Source: Diphasiastrum complanatum
Lineage: Eukaryota > Streptophyta > Lycopodiopsida > Lycopodiales > Lycopodiaceae
Direction of reading: 5' to 3'
DNA length: 64,000 bases
NCBI GenBank assembly: GCA_029204225.1
Contig: CM055095.1
Location: 44,689,446 to 44,753,445 of the forward strand
Below are positions 33,587 to 44,069 of this stretch, piece by piece (position 1 is the stretch's first letter; the number at the start of each line of letters is the position of its first letter). The notes under the pieces were generated by a model that saw nothing but the letters and a program-made list of their open reading frames with translations, made no database searches and had not been told where the DNA came from. Made by a program: the position numbers and the translations under genes.

Positions 33587-35382
33587 CTCCCCCTTAATCT
33601 GAATCAATGAATGCTTTGACCTTTTTTGTGTGCATCCAAGCTTAGCACCTTAGTAAAAATATCCGATGTCATATCTTGTGTTTAATATTACTGCAAGTTT
33701 ACCTCTTTGTCGAGAACTTTGCTTCTGACATAGTGATACTTAATTTCAATGTGCTTACTCCTTAAATGAAATCTAGGGTTGGCTGATAAAGCAATAGCAA
33801 TTTTATTATCACAAAATAAAGTTGTCGGAGCATATTGTTTCAGACAAACATTTGAAAGTAAGTTTTTCAACTATATGGCTTCCTTTGCAGCTTGAGAGGC
33901 TGTGATATACTCTGATTCAATAGAAGATGGAGCAATCAAAGTTTGCTCCTGCCCAACTTGCAATTGAATAACCACTGAAAGTATTGAGTTTGTTGTTGTC
34001 GACTGCTCCATAACAAATGCATAAGTCCATAGTAGCTCGAATGTATCTCACAACTCTGATAAGAGCCTTCCAATGTATAACATCAAGATTAATCATAAAC
34101 TGACTTAAGGAACTGCAAAAGCTATGTATGGTCTGATATAGATCATCACGTATATAAGAGGTCCTATTATCAAATGATAAGGATACTCACACATTTGCTC
34201 TTTCTCTTCGATCGTTTGAGGACATTTGTCCTTCGACAATGTGAGTCCTAGGTCCATCGGTGAGTGAGCTAATTTTGAATTAATCAGATTATATCTGATT
34301 AACATATAATGTATTTTTGCTGAGTAATGTAGATTAACTTTTGTTTTTTGTCTCTTTGGATTTGAATACTTAGATAGTAATGAGTTTTGCCCAGATCAGT
34401 CATGTCAAATTCTGATGATAGCATTGATTTAGCTTCTTTTATTAGATCAATACTGTTGTTGAAAAGCAGTGTGTCGTCCACATATAAAGTGATAATAATA
34501 AAAGAATGCTGCACCGACTTGAAGTAAACATTAGAATCTGAAGTGCTTGGTTTATAGCCGTGATCAATAAGAAAAGTGTTGATCTTTTGAAACCATACTC
34601 GAGCAGATTGCTTCAAGCCATTAAGTGTTTTGTGGAGTTTACATACATGATTATGTTTGCCTACAATATTATAACCTTCGGAATGCATCATATAAATATC
34701 TTCTTTGATAACTCCATTAAGATATGTTGTTTGTACATCCATTTGATGTATCTCTAAATCTTGAGCACAAGCAAATGACAATAGAAGTCTGATTGAAGAA
34801 TGCTTAACTACTGGGCTGAAAGTCTCAATGTAGTCAACATTATGTACTTGAGAAAATCCTTGTATTTGATTTTGAATATCCATTTGCAATTAACTACATT
34901 TCTGTTGACAGACAATTTGACAATGGTTCAAGTCTGGTTCTTGATAAGAGATGAATACTCTTTATTCATAGCTTCCTTCCAAAGATCGGAATCAGGCTGA
35001 CTGAGTGCCTCTTCGACAAAAGTCGGCTCGTGAACAAGGCAGGATGCAGACTCGTCGATATACCTTATAGGTAGTCTGCATTCTCTTGTCGATCTTTTGG
35101 GTAATGAGTGAAGTTGATTCTTAACCAAGCAAGCATCTTTTCCAAAATCAATTTGGAAACCATCATCTAGCATTTTGCCAACACTAAGGAGATTCATAGT
35201 GAGATTAGGCACAAAAAGTACTTCATAAAGTGTCATAGTGGATTCAACACCAATTGGTACACTACCAATTTCTTCTATCTTACATTCACCATCAATAGAA
35301 ATGAAAACAAACTTTTTAGAACTATTGTAAGGTGCAAGATGAGTGAAAGATTTTCTTGAACTAGTCATATGAGAACTAGATC
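33587..35382 (-). mobile_element. Copia element F lacking integrase
   Basis: In minus orientation the order is protease (35382 to about 35090), RT (about 34960 to 34120) and RNase H (about 33960 to 33688). The protease part reads CKIEEIGSVPIGVEST and LTMNLLSVGKMLDDG. It runs within about 40 codons into EALSQPDSDLWKEAMNKEY, the start of RT. The pre-integrase and integrase domains are therefore gone, although the frame stays open across the join. RT has MDVQTTYLNGVI and LYVDDTLLF. RNase H has LFCDNKIAIALSANPRFHL and SKHIEIKYHYVRSK. The element is cut at 35382 by another insertion. Confidence 0.8.
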
Positions 35383-36745
35383 TGTTGGGGATATGGTATA
35401 ATACGCTGATACCACTCTGATGGAATGGACACGGGTTCCTAAGGCCATAGCAGAAATGAAGGCCGTTGGCCCAACAAATACAATAATATGATTTAATAGG
35501 ATCTAGATTACTTAGAAAACGGAATGATAGAGTAGTTATGATTTGGTTAAATGTCAGTATAGGTGTTGTAGACAACCATAAAGAGAATGTAAATGATTAG
35601 TCATCTGATACAGCCGTCCTCTTTTCTATTACTAATTGAAAGAAATGTAAAACATTTAGGCGTCTATGATAGCCATACATTTCTTCATTAATGGGTTCTG
35701 ATAATAGAGGTGAAAGAGCGAGAGACATTCAAGCATTCAACATTAATACAACTGATAGAAAAATAGCGATTTTGTATAATAAGTGTTGTAGTAACAACGA
35801 TCAGATCACAAAAAAATAGCGCTAAGCGCGTGATGCTACTTACAAAATTAGATAATTGCTATCTTTCAAAATACTTTACTTTCTCTCTCTATGATCACTA
35901 ACTCTGAGGAGTCAGTTACTGAAAACTAGTTTTGGCTGTTTGATCTCTATTAACAAATGGACTGATCTTGATTGATCTGTATCTCACCCCATGTTCTTGT
36001 AACACTCAGTTGCTTATATAACTGTCAAATGATCTTGTATTATTCCAATCTTACAGTTTAAAAGATTATTAATAGTTCTGAGAGTAGATCCGCAGATCGG
36101 TTATTGGTGGAGCATGAAGACGTGAACAGGTTTAATGAGAAATCTCCTTCGTATGCGAGTGGGAGCGTGAAATTGCGGTGCGATAGCAAGCATGTTGACC
36201 GCAATCGTTGACTTGCAGTATCCTTCGGTTCTCTTACACTTTCGTCCACTTCACATTGTGACCACAGGCTAGACTCGGGCGGTGCCTTGACGCGGTCCCT
36301 CAATGATGTTCCTTTGGTGAGCTGTGCTGTCGCATAAGACCGCATATGCACCGCAGAAGAGACTCTTGTGGTGCAGTTGCGGTTTCTTAGTTGGAACTTT
36401 GTGTGTATTTCTGCATTAAGCTTACTACTACAAATCTGAATTTAAATTGAGACTTAACAAACATACCAGAGTATAATGTTTTGCCCTTGACAAAGGTTTT
36501 GTCAAAATATCAACCAACATACTATCTGTATGATGGTGACTTAGTACAACTTCTTTATTTTGAACTTTATCTCTAAAAAATTGAAACTAAACTTCTATGT
36601 GTTTAGTTCTAGAATGAGTTCATGGGTTCAGAGATAGAGCTATACAGCTCTGATTGTCGCACTGGAGTATAGTTGGACTGATATGTGGAAATTGCAGATC
36701 TTATAGTAACCTTCTGAGCCAAATAATCTCCTAACATGTAGATTT
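35383..36745 (-). mobile_element. Copia 3' end nested in element F
   Basis: The protease of element F stops at 35382, and TGTTGGGGATATGG begins at 35383, as an LTR edge would. The minus-strand reading at 36745-36485 is a Copia RNase H end: QCDNQSCIALSLNP, SRTKHIEV, FFRDKVQNKEVVLSHHHTDS and LVDILTKPLS. So this is the 3' part of a further minus-strand Copia copy, with an LTR of roughly 1 kb between. The exact LTR start is not clear because I see no obvious polypurine tract. Confidence 0.6.
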
Positions 36746-36761
36746 ATGGTCATCAGGAACA

Positions 36762-39700
36762 TTGTATCCTATTGATCCATGTTCATTGCAGCACTCGGAT
36801 TTTCATTCGGTGAGTAAGTTAATAATCTATATGTGTCATGGTAAAAATGGCCTTTTGGGTTACTGTGAGAATTTGATGCTCTATGGGAATGCACATTCAA
36901 TGCAAAGAATACATTATTTGGAAGAGGAATCAAGGAAAATATCAAAGGAGTGCGAAGAAAAATCTACAAAGATGAAAACTTGTTTGGATGAAAATGAGAT
37001 GCTCAAGGAGGAGATCCAAATATTGAAATCTTCTTTGCATCATTATACAACTAGTAATGATGAGATAAAAATTGCATTTCAATCCATGCGTATCTCATAT
37101 TTGTCTCTTGTTAATGATATGGATGTGCTCAACAGAAAGGTTCGAAGCAACAAGAGAAAAAGACTGGTAAACAAGGATATATGTGATCTATCATCCAGAG
37201 GAGGTCATAGAAAAAGACGAATCCGTGCATTCAAGTAAGTTATAGCTTATTTGGTACTAAAAATTCATTAGAGGAGTTCTAAATCCAAAAAAGACCCTTT
37301 GTAAAGATTCTTTTTATATTTTTTTTCAATTTCTTCTTACACATGGACCAATCAAAACACTCAAATTTGAAATCTACGTAACGTAACTTTTTGAGACCAC
37401 ATTTTGATTCCACACTAAAAATGGCATAACTTTTTAGTGGCAAGTCCAAATTTAGCGGAGTTTGGTGCATTGGAAAGCGCTCAACAAGGGCTTTCCAATG
37501 ATATGTTAGACGACATACTTTCGAGCTACGAATAATAAATTATGGCAAATCAAAAGTATTAGTGTTATAATATTTTAATAATATAAACTACATCTTGCAC
37601 GAATTCTTAAAGGGTCTTTTTGGAGCTCAAAACTCCTCTAATGGCTTGAACTTTTTGATTTATTCATAATCACTAATTTTGTTATTTATTCATTTCAACT
37701 TTCTGTTGATTTGTTTATTATATATTGTTGTGAATACTATGAGTGTCCTAATTTCTACTGACATTTTCATGAACATTATCTTTGCAATGCAGATCAACAT
37801 TGGTTGTTGAAGACCATTTGGCCGATGAGATTTCAATTGGAAACTCACTAGGCTCTATCTGCACTTCTAAATCTATGAAATCAATGTTAAATAATAACAA
37901 AATGAAAAAGATTAAGGCTTCAGTTACTGATAACATTATGGATGAAGTTGGAAAAATATTAGACACTACGTTGCTTCAGGGGGCATGTGACTTTTCTAGC
38001 ATCAGTAGGGAAGCATATGCAACAATGTTTAATATGATAAAGGAGGCATTTGCATAGGTAAACATTAAAAAGTTTCCAATCCCACGACCATTTCATCTTT
38101 TAAAAAAAAGAGACATGTTAAACCATGGTATGCAGACAATAGTTGGTAATCCATCTCATATCAATGAAGTGTATTGCTCGAAAGGAGAAAGTCTAGCATA
38201 TAACAATTCCAACAATTTATTGATTGACATTAATCAGTTATTAACATTCATCATAAATTTTTACGGTATTACGAATGAGAATGTCAATAACAAGTTGATA
38301 GTTGTTCTCAGGTTAGATGAGTCTGAAATTATAAAAGGACAAAAAATAGAAAGAGTCAGTCTCACGATCATGAATGGAGCACTTTCAAATTCTGAAGACT
38401 CAGAAGGCCTCAATTTCAATGTTCAATCTAAAAATGATATTTGGTGGTTGGCAACATTTCAGATATAGCAGTTCCTTTGCTAATAAATAGGGACAATCAT
38501 TTGAATATGGATTTCATATCTAAAATCTTCTCTGTGTTAATATTATGAGGCTAATCACATTATTGTATTCTCTTATAGGTGCTGAAAGAAGACCATAACA
38601 TTCTCTCATGAATATTTAATAGAACATCATATCCTGCCACCATAAAAAATCACATGGAGGGAGTTCCACTCAATATTCCTGGAATTGGCACTTTCAACAT
38701 TGAATGGCATTTAGCAGGAGATCTGAAGACATTAAAATATATGTTCAATGTATTTCATGGCGCTAACTCTAAACACCCTTGTTTGTACTGCATGAAAACA
38801 ACAAAAGACATGACAAGGAGTACCTGAATATCAAGAGATCGAGAAGATCCTAATTGGAAACCTGTACTACCGATTCCTCTACGAAATGTTCATATCTGTA
38901 CATTGCATGCGGAGGTGCGTATTATAGAAAAAATAATATATCTTCACATCTTGTTTGCATAGGATTCCGAGCCAGAGTCCTCTGCAAAGGAAGCTATTTC
39001 CAGATTAGAAGATGTGTTGTCCAAAGTAGGCTTACATAAAGGCCACGTTAAAATAAAAAAAGATGACAAGTAGGTAAAATATGAAATATTCCATGCAAGC
39101 CGAGCATTGGAGGATCTAAAGCTCGAAGATTTTTATCAAATTATTCTGGCAAACAATCTAAGGTCCAATACACGGTTTGGAAAGAAATTATTGCAGCAAC
39201 TCAAGATTTTGAAGAAAAAGGTTCTACTTGTATACACAAAGTAAGTTTAGAAAAAGTTAGACAACATGGTGAAATACTTGAGAAAAGATTAATTTTCAAA
39301 TACTGATGTTCAAATGATACAGAAAACAACCAATGAATTTGTGGATGCAATTCAGAGTGCATGGGGTGTTAATCATATAACACATTATATGGTAAGATTT
39401 TGATTTTACACTACGATAGACAAATATGTGCAATTAAATTAGATACTTTTGGTATTGATTTAGATTATGTTTTTATGACATGCAGCACATATTACGACAT
39501 CATTCGACATTCTTTGCAAGAAATAGTGAAAGTTTTAGCATATGGTCATCGCAAGGAATGAAAAATTCTCATTGGCAAGCAAGAGCGACATTTCATAAAA
39601 GTACACAACATGGCGGGACTAGCACAAAAAACAGCTATATATAGCAACTTTTCCAATGGTTTTACAGAAGAATCCAAATTCGTCATAATACAAAATCGAC

Positions 39701-39780
39701 GGATTATAAAAAATTTCAAAAAGCATGCAAATTTATACAAGCCAGTAGGCTATTGACACACAATAAAATTTTGTATATTA
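36762..39780 (+). pseudogene. Transposase-like gene with HPCLYC motif, multi-exon, decayed
   Basis: A coiled-coil-like, basic-ended N-terminal part is at 36762-37236. Its GTAAGT donor joins an acceptor at 37793, and the frame continues to 38468 with one TAG at 38055. Further blocks read LRLDESEIIKGQKIE (about 38300), then EWHLAGDLKTLKYMF and SKHPCLYCMK (about 38700-38800). The final blocks are FSIWSSQGMKNSHWQARA and STQHGGTSTKNS (39530-39620). This spacing (Asp block, GDLKxLK block with Cys pair, then QG-x-x-xSH block) resembles a DDE-type transposase with an inserted zinc site. Similar blocks occur in poorly characterised animal proteins. The superfamily is not certain, and a RAG1/Transib-like fold is only one possibility. 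Stops and shifts at 38610, 38825 and elsewhere mean it is dead. Confidence 0.5.
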
Positions 39781-39815
39781 AATAAAAATATTTACAAAGT
39801 ACAATTCAGCAGTAT

Positions 39816-41142
39816 CTAATCTGCTTCCGATAATTTTTCCAATGAAAGTTGCAACTTAGAATTATGCAACAATTTCCTTCTTTCATATGGATCCAATAGT
39901 TCATAGTTTTTATGCTTACTCAGATCAACGTAAGCAGCATACACTGCAAAATGAGATAATCTGAACATGGAATTCCTTGGTCCGTATCAAAAAATTTTAA
40001 CCGCAATAGTTTTCTTTACAAAAATTATTTTATGCACCTTATTAAAACTATGTCCTCCAAGAAAATGAGACAGTGCCTTGATTGCCATAATCATAGTTTC
40101 ACCATGTTGATGAAACTTTGAATGGACAACACTTATCTCATTAACACGAATTGCAAAATCATCAAGGAAAATTGTTTTCTGAAATGATAAAAAACAAAGT
40201 AAGCTCCAGTATATAATCTGATATAATAAATCTACTAGTACTTGATAAGAGACAAAAACTTACGCATTTAGCTTTGTCTTCTCTGATTATTGTCTCTCCA
40301 TCAATATAATGTCTACCTTTCGATATCAATATTGTTGGTGAATAGACAGTTGGCTGTGGAAAACCAAGTTGACTTTGGATTCTAAGAAACTCCTCCTCAG
40401 AAGGTAGATCATCTTCTTTGTTGCGCATTTCCTCCACAGCCATTTTCAAGCAATCTTTCCTTGAATAAAACTTATCATTATGTACAGTGTCAACACCAGG
40501 GAGAAGATCATCAGCATCAAAATCAATTATATCCGAAAATTCATCAAGCTCTTTGCTTAAAATGCAAAGAGTCTCAACTTCAGTGAAGTAAAAAAGATCC
40601 GATATATCCAATATTGTTAAAAAAAAATTATTATCTATAATATAAGTAGGCAAAGTGATGAAAGATTTATCAGAAGGAGAAAGGGTAGTGGGTGTTCTAG
40701 GGCCTATAAAAGTAGCCCTATTTCGAACAGGATCAAAATCAAAACAATCATCTAAATGAACACTCGTGTCAATAAAAAAGATATCTATATCTACAATCTT
40801 TGACTTTTCAGACTTTGTACCACTAGAAGAAGCTGCTTTAGAAGTGGACGGCACAGAGTCTGAATCATCAGAAATATTTAACAAAAGCAGACTGAAAATC
40901 AACAAATTTACATTTTTTGTGAACTGGACACTCATCTATAGACTTGAAATCATTATGTAACTTGGTAAACATTCTGTCAAGCTTAGCTTTGTAGATATGC
41001 TTGTCGAGTGCCACCAGGTCCTGATAATGAATCATGTCTTTATTCTGAGACCTGAATAACGGAGTACTGAGCAGGGACTTGAATCTGAGATATATCCCAG
41101 AAAATGCCTCCACACCAAGGCCCTCAGTTATAGAAGGTAGCA
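39816..41142 (-). pseudogene. Unrecognised spliced gene, acidic protein
   Basis: A minus-strand frame from about 41142 gives MLPSITEGLGVEAFSG and LDRMFTKLHNDFKSIDECPV. A shift near 40900 leads into a long second frame with a Ser/Asp-rich stretch (DDSDSVPSTSKAASSSGTKS), an acidic middle (DIIDFDADDLLPGVD) and ILISKGRHYIDGETI. A clean donor TGC|GTAAGT at about 40262 and acceptor at 40179 join it to KTIFLDDFAIRVNEI. The last part ends near 39816, with a further intron likely. I do not recognise the family. It converges with the transposase-like gene on its left and diverges from the histone-like unit on its right. Confidence 0.45.
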
Positions 41143-41326
41143 TAAAAAGAAAAGGAGAAAACAAAGATTTGAAATAGTCCAATCTATTAGTAATACCAAA
41201 TTCATTAAAAAAAAAAAAACAAACTGGATTCAAAATAAGAAATTTTAAACAAAAATATAGAACTGAAGTTCCAAATATCACTCTCAGACGCAAACCCCAG
41301 GTCAAACAAGCACGTCAAGGCAACGT

Positions 41327-41371
41327 GCGCTCGAGAGAGATATTGGAAGCTGGAGTATCGGATCCGAGCGC
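41327..41371. promoter_or_regulatory. Palindromic dyad, copy 1
   Basis: GCGCTCGAG at the left and CCGAGCGC at the right are inverted, with inner GATAT and GTATC pairs about 10 bases apart. The same pattern occurs six times between 41327 and 43336. Confidence 0.65.
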
Positions 41372-41407
41372 AAGAACAACGAGCAGGAAAGAAAAGGGAT
41401 ACGAAAC

Positions 41408-41452
41408 GCACTTGAATGCGATACCGGAGGATGCAGTATCGGATCCAGATGC
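41408..41452. promoter_or_regulatory. Palindromic dyad, copy 2
   Basis: GCACTTGAATGCGATACC faces GTATCGGATCCAGATGC. The inner GATAC/GTATC pair is perfect, and the outer arms are decayed. Confidence 0.6.
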
Positions 41453-41700
41453 ATAATAGTCAACGAGACGTAATGAGAGAAAGCGGTGTGCTTGAAATCG
41501 ATATCTGGCAAAACAATCATAAATTTGCGTGAAAATTCGAGCCGGAAAAGACCTATTTATATAAAAAATTTTGCACGTGTGGCGGAGTGGTGAAGGAACA
41601 CGTGTCGACATGTGATCGGCCAAAATAAATGCGCCGTACCTTGAATGATTGATCTGACATATGTCATGTGCGAGAATGACACGTGTCGATAAGAGATTCG

Positions 41701-42355
41701 TGTGAAAAATACAGATCCTAAGTGGATCTAAACTCCAAGATCATTGGCTTGAATGCTTGCACTCCAAACTACATAAGCTAGGAATTGGCAACACATTCTA
41801 TGCTACCTAGAATGCAAAGAACTTGATCAAAAAGCATTTATCACAAATGGAAACTTCCATAAACATCAAGTGCGGCCCAAAATAGCATTATACAGTCCAT
41901 AATACATCAGCCTACCACTTTTGGAAAGCACCTAAGATCATACACAATAGCTTGAAGACAATACACACAACAATGCTCTCAATGGAGGAAGAAACAATGA
42001 CAATGATCTATTGATCTCAATGAAGCATACAAAAGGTTTCTCCAACCTGTTCTCCACGACTTCCCTACTATTTATGGATGAGGAAGATGACTCTCTCTCC
42101 TCTCTCTAGAAGGTACTTGACCCTAGATATTCCCTATATAGGAAAAATAGCTAAAAATGGCTTATATGACCAAAATACATCAAAATGGTCTCATTTTGAA
42201 GGGTATGAAGTTTGACACTTCATCATACTGAAAAAATACAGTAAATAAAAACATTGTGGCCTGGTTCACACGTGTGAAACTCCAGAACCAAAACTATTTA
42301 CAATTTTAGCCAATTTAGGCCTCAAACTAGCTAGGAAATGTTGACAATTTTCACA
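41701..42355 (-). mobile_element. Solo LTR with ATTCG target duplication
   Basis: The 655-bp block begins TGTGAAAAAT and ends ATTTTCACA and is flanked by ATTCG (41696-41700 and 42356-42360). It interrupts repeat unit 1, and the intact unit 2 (42959 region) shows the empty site. Its ends match the LTR of the minus-strand Copia at 58141 (TGTGAAAATTACAGAT), so it is in minus orientation and of that family. No internal region remains, so the two LTRs of a full element have probably recombined. Confidence 0.9.
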
Positions 42356-42602
42356 ATTCGTGCATGTGTCTCAGCCCACGTGTCCCCATAAGTGGGTCAT
42401 AATTATCAGTACAGAATTTTCACGTGGTCTAGTCATCTAATGACACGTGTCTAGGCCGTCTTTTCACACGTGCAAAAATTCATAAAAAAAAAAACAAACT
42501 GGATTCAAAATTAGATATTTTAAATAAAAATAACAGAACTGAAGTTCCAAATATCGCTCTCAGATGCAAACCCCAGGTCCGACAAGCACGTCAAATCAAC
42601 GT

Positions 42603-42647
42603 GCGCTCGAGAGAGATATTTGTAGTTGGAGTATCGGATCTGAGCGC
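42603..42647. promoter_or_regulatory. Palindromic dyad, copy 3
   Basis: This is the unit-2 counterpart of the dyad at 41327: GCGCTCGAG to TGAGCGC with inner GATAT and GTATC. Confidence 0.65.
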
Positions 42648-42683
42648 AAGGAAAACGAGCAAAAAAGAAAAGATTTGCGAGAC

Positions 42684-42728
42684 GCGCTCGAATGTGATAC
42701 CGGACGATGCAGTATCGGATCCAAGCGC
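42684..42728. promoter_or_regulatory. Palindromic dyad, copy 4
   Basis: GCGCTCGAATGTGATACC faces GTATCGGATCCAAGCGC. It is better preserved than its counterpart at 41408. Confidence 0.7.
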
Positions 42729-43100
42729 ATATTAGCCAACGAGATGTAATGAGAGCAAGCGGCGCGCTTGAAATCGATATCCGGCAAAGTAATCGTGAAT
42801 TTGCATGAAAATCCGAGTCCAAAAAGACATATTTATAAAAAAAAATTTGCACGTGTGGAGGACTGGCAAAGGAACACGTGTCGACTTGTGATTAGCCAAA
42901 TTAAATGCGTCGTACCTAGTATGATTGATCTGACATCTGTCACGTGCGAGAATGACACGCGTCGATTAGGGATTCGCACACGTGTCTCAGCCCACGTGGC
43001 CTCATAATTGGCTCATCATTATCAGTATGGACATTCCACGTGGTCTAATCATCTAACGACATGTGTCTCGGCCATTTTTTCACACGTGCAAAAATTTCGT

Positions 43101-43110
43101 ATATATAAGT
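43101..43110 (+). promoter_or_regulatory. TATA-like element of the histone-like unit
   Basis: ATATATAAGT lies about 310 bp upstream of the histone-like start, just after a CACACGTGCAAAA block. The same block (CACGTGCAAAATTTTT followed by TATATAAA) occurs inverted near 41560 for the opposite gene. Confidence 0.5.
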
Positions 43111-43211
43111 CCTCGGAATTTTTATTTTTTTTCGCAAAATTTTCGCTTTTAGCTCCCGATATAGCTCTCAAACGCGCTCTTTCATCTTTCAAGCTTCCGC
43201 CCTCTCTCAGT

Positions 43212-43258
43212 GCGCTCGAGTCCGATACCGCCTACTGTGCAATATCGCTTTCGAGCAC
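43212..43258. promoter_or_regulatory. Palindromic dyad, copy 5, in the leader
   Basis: GCGCTCGAGTCCGATACC faces ATATCGCTTTCGAGCAC. It lies downstream of the TATA-like box, so it would be part of the transcript. Confidence 0.65.
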
Positions 43259-43293
43259 GCATCTCTATCCTGCGAATAATCTTTGTAGGTCTT

Positions 43294-43336
43294 GCGCTTG
43301 AAACCGATATTCAGTGTTGGTATCGATCTCAAGCAC
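43294..43336. promoter_or_regulatory. Palindromic dyad, copy 6, in the leader
   Basis: GCGCTTGAAACCGATATT faces GGTATCGATCTCAAGCAC. It is the closest dyad to the start codon, about 80 bp upstream. Confidence 0.65.
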
Positions 43337-43414
43337 CCTTTCATCGCAATTTTTTTGTTTTGATCCACTTTTGTTTTGTTCAAACTTCTTTTTGTTAACT
43401 TTTTTCTTCCAAGA

Positions 43415-43984
43415 ATGATGGTCAGGACCAAATTCACCACCCGTGCCATCACCACTGTATAGCCATCCCATTCCCGTGTTCAACCTGGTACTGGCCGTAG
43501 GCGTGGCAGGAAGCAGGTCTGGCTGAGAGAGATCAGAAAACTCCAGAGATCAACTGAGTTGTTGATCCCTAGAACTCCTTTTGGCCGATCTGTATGGAAT
43601 GTCACTCTGTCACTTGGGCTGGATGTTCGTTTTGCCCTGACAGCCATGCAGGCCTTGCAGGGTTCTGTAGAAGATTTTCTATCCTAGTTTTTTGAGGATA
43701 CTTGTCTTTTGGCAATGCATGGTAAGCGTGTCATCATTATGCCAAAGGATTTTGTCATTCTCAAAAGGCTTCGGGACAGATATTTTGGTCTGCATGTTGA
43801 TAATGCCATCACCTCTAGAGACCTGCCTCTGGATAGAACCAACGTGTCTACTACCTCTAGGAGGAAGAGAAAGCAGGCTGTTCCCAAGAAGGCTGGATCT
43901 CGAGGGCCAGCTGCTTCCCTTCCTCCTAGACGTATCCTGGCCAAGAGACCCCGTGTCTTCCTGAGCTTTGAGTCAGATGCCTGA
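43415..43984 (+). pseudogene. Histone H3-like domain, with two in-frame stops
   Basis: One frame of 190 codons reads through two TAG codons (43460 and 43685) to a TGA at 43982. The start VRTKFTTRAITT resembles the canonical H3 tail ARTKQTARKST. The alpha-N and core match H3 well: LREIRKLQRSTELLIP, then PFGRSV, DVRFALTAMQALQ, FEDTCLLAMHGKRV and IIMPKD. The tail is shortened, and the Loop 1 length equals ordinary H3, not the longer CENP-A type. After the fold come about 65 basic residues (RRKRKQAVPKKAGSR, RRILAKRPRV), unlike cellular H3. A frameshift at the TGA would lead on into an acidic/Pro-rich linker (ESSPSPPPVIRPAP) and then the protease-like part. There are no introns. It could be captured by a transposon or be a diverged H3 retrocopy. 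Confidence 0.75.
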
Positions 43985-44069
43985 CTCAGATCAAGAATCT
44001 TCACCCAGTCCTCCTCCTGTTATTCGTCCAGCTCCTCTGCAGGTTTCATCACCAAAAGTGTTGATTACC

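Larger units (their letters stand above)
41210..43100. repeat. Tandem duplication of about 0.62 kb in a divergent promoter region
   Basis: Unit 1 is 41210-41700 plus 42356-42485, interrupted by a solo LTR. Unit 2 is 42486-43100. They share long matching stretches, for example AACTGAAGTTCCAAATATC, GATTGATCTGACAT and TCTCAGCCCACGTG. Many G-box cores (ACGTG) occur in both. The duplicated region sits between the minus-strand acidic gene and the plus-strand histone-like unit. TATA-like strings point outward on each side (TTTATATAAA on the minus strand near 41560, ATATATAAG at 43101 on plus). Confidence 0.8.

Noticed and set aside
43415-43984. Centromeric histone H3 (CENH3)
   Set aside because: The tail start resembles ordinary H3, and the loop before DVRF is of canonical length. 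CENH3 normally has a longer Loop 1. The extended C-terminus is also unlike CENH3.
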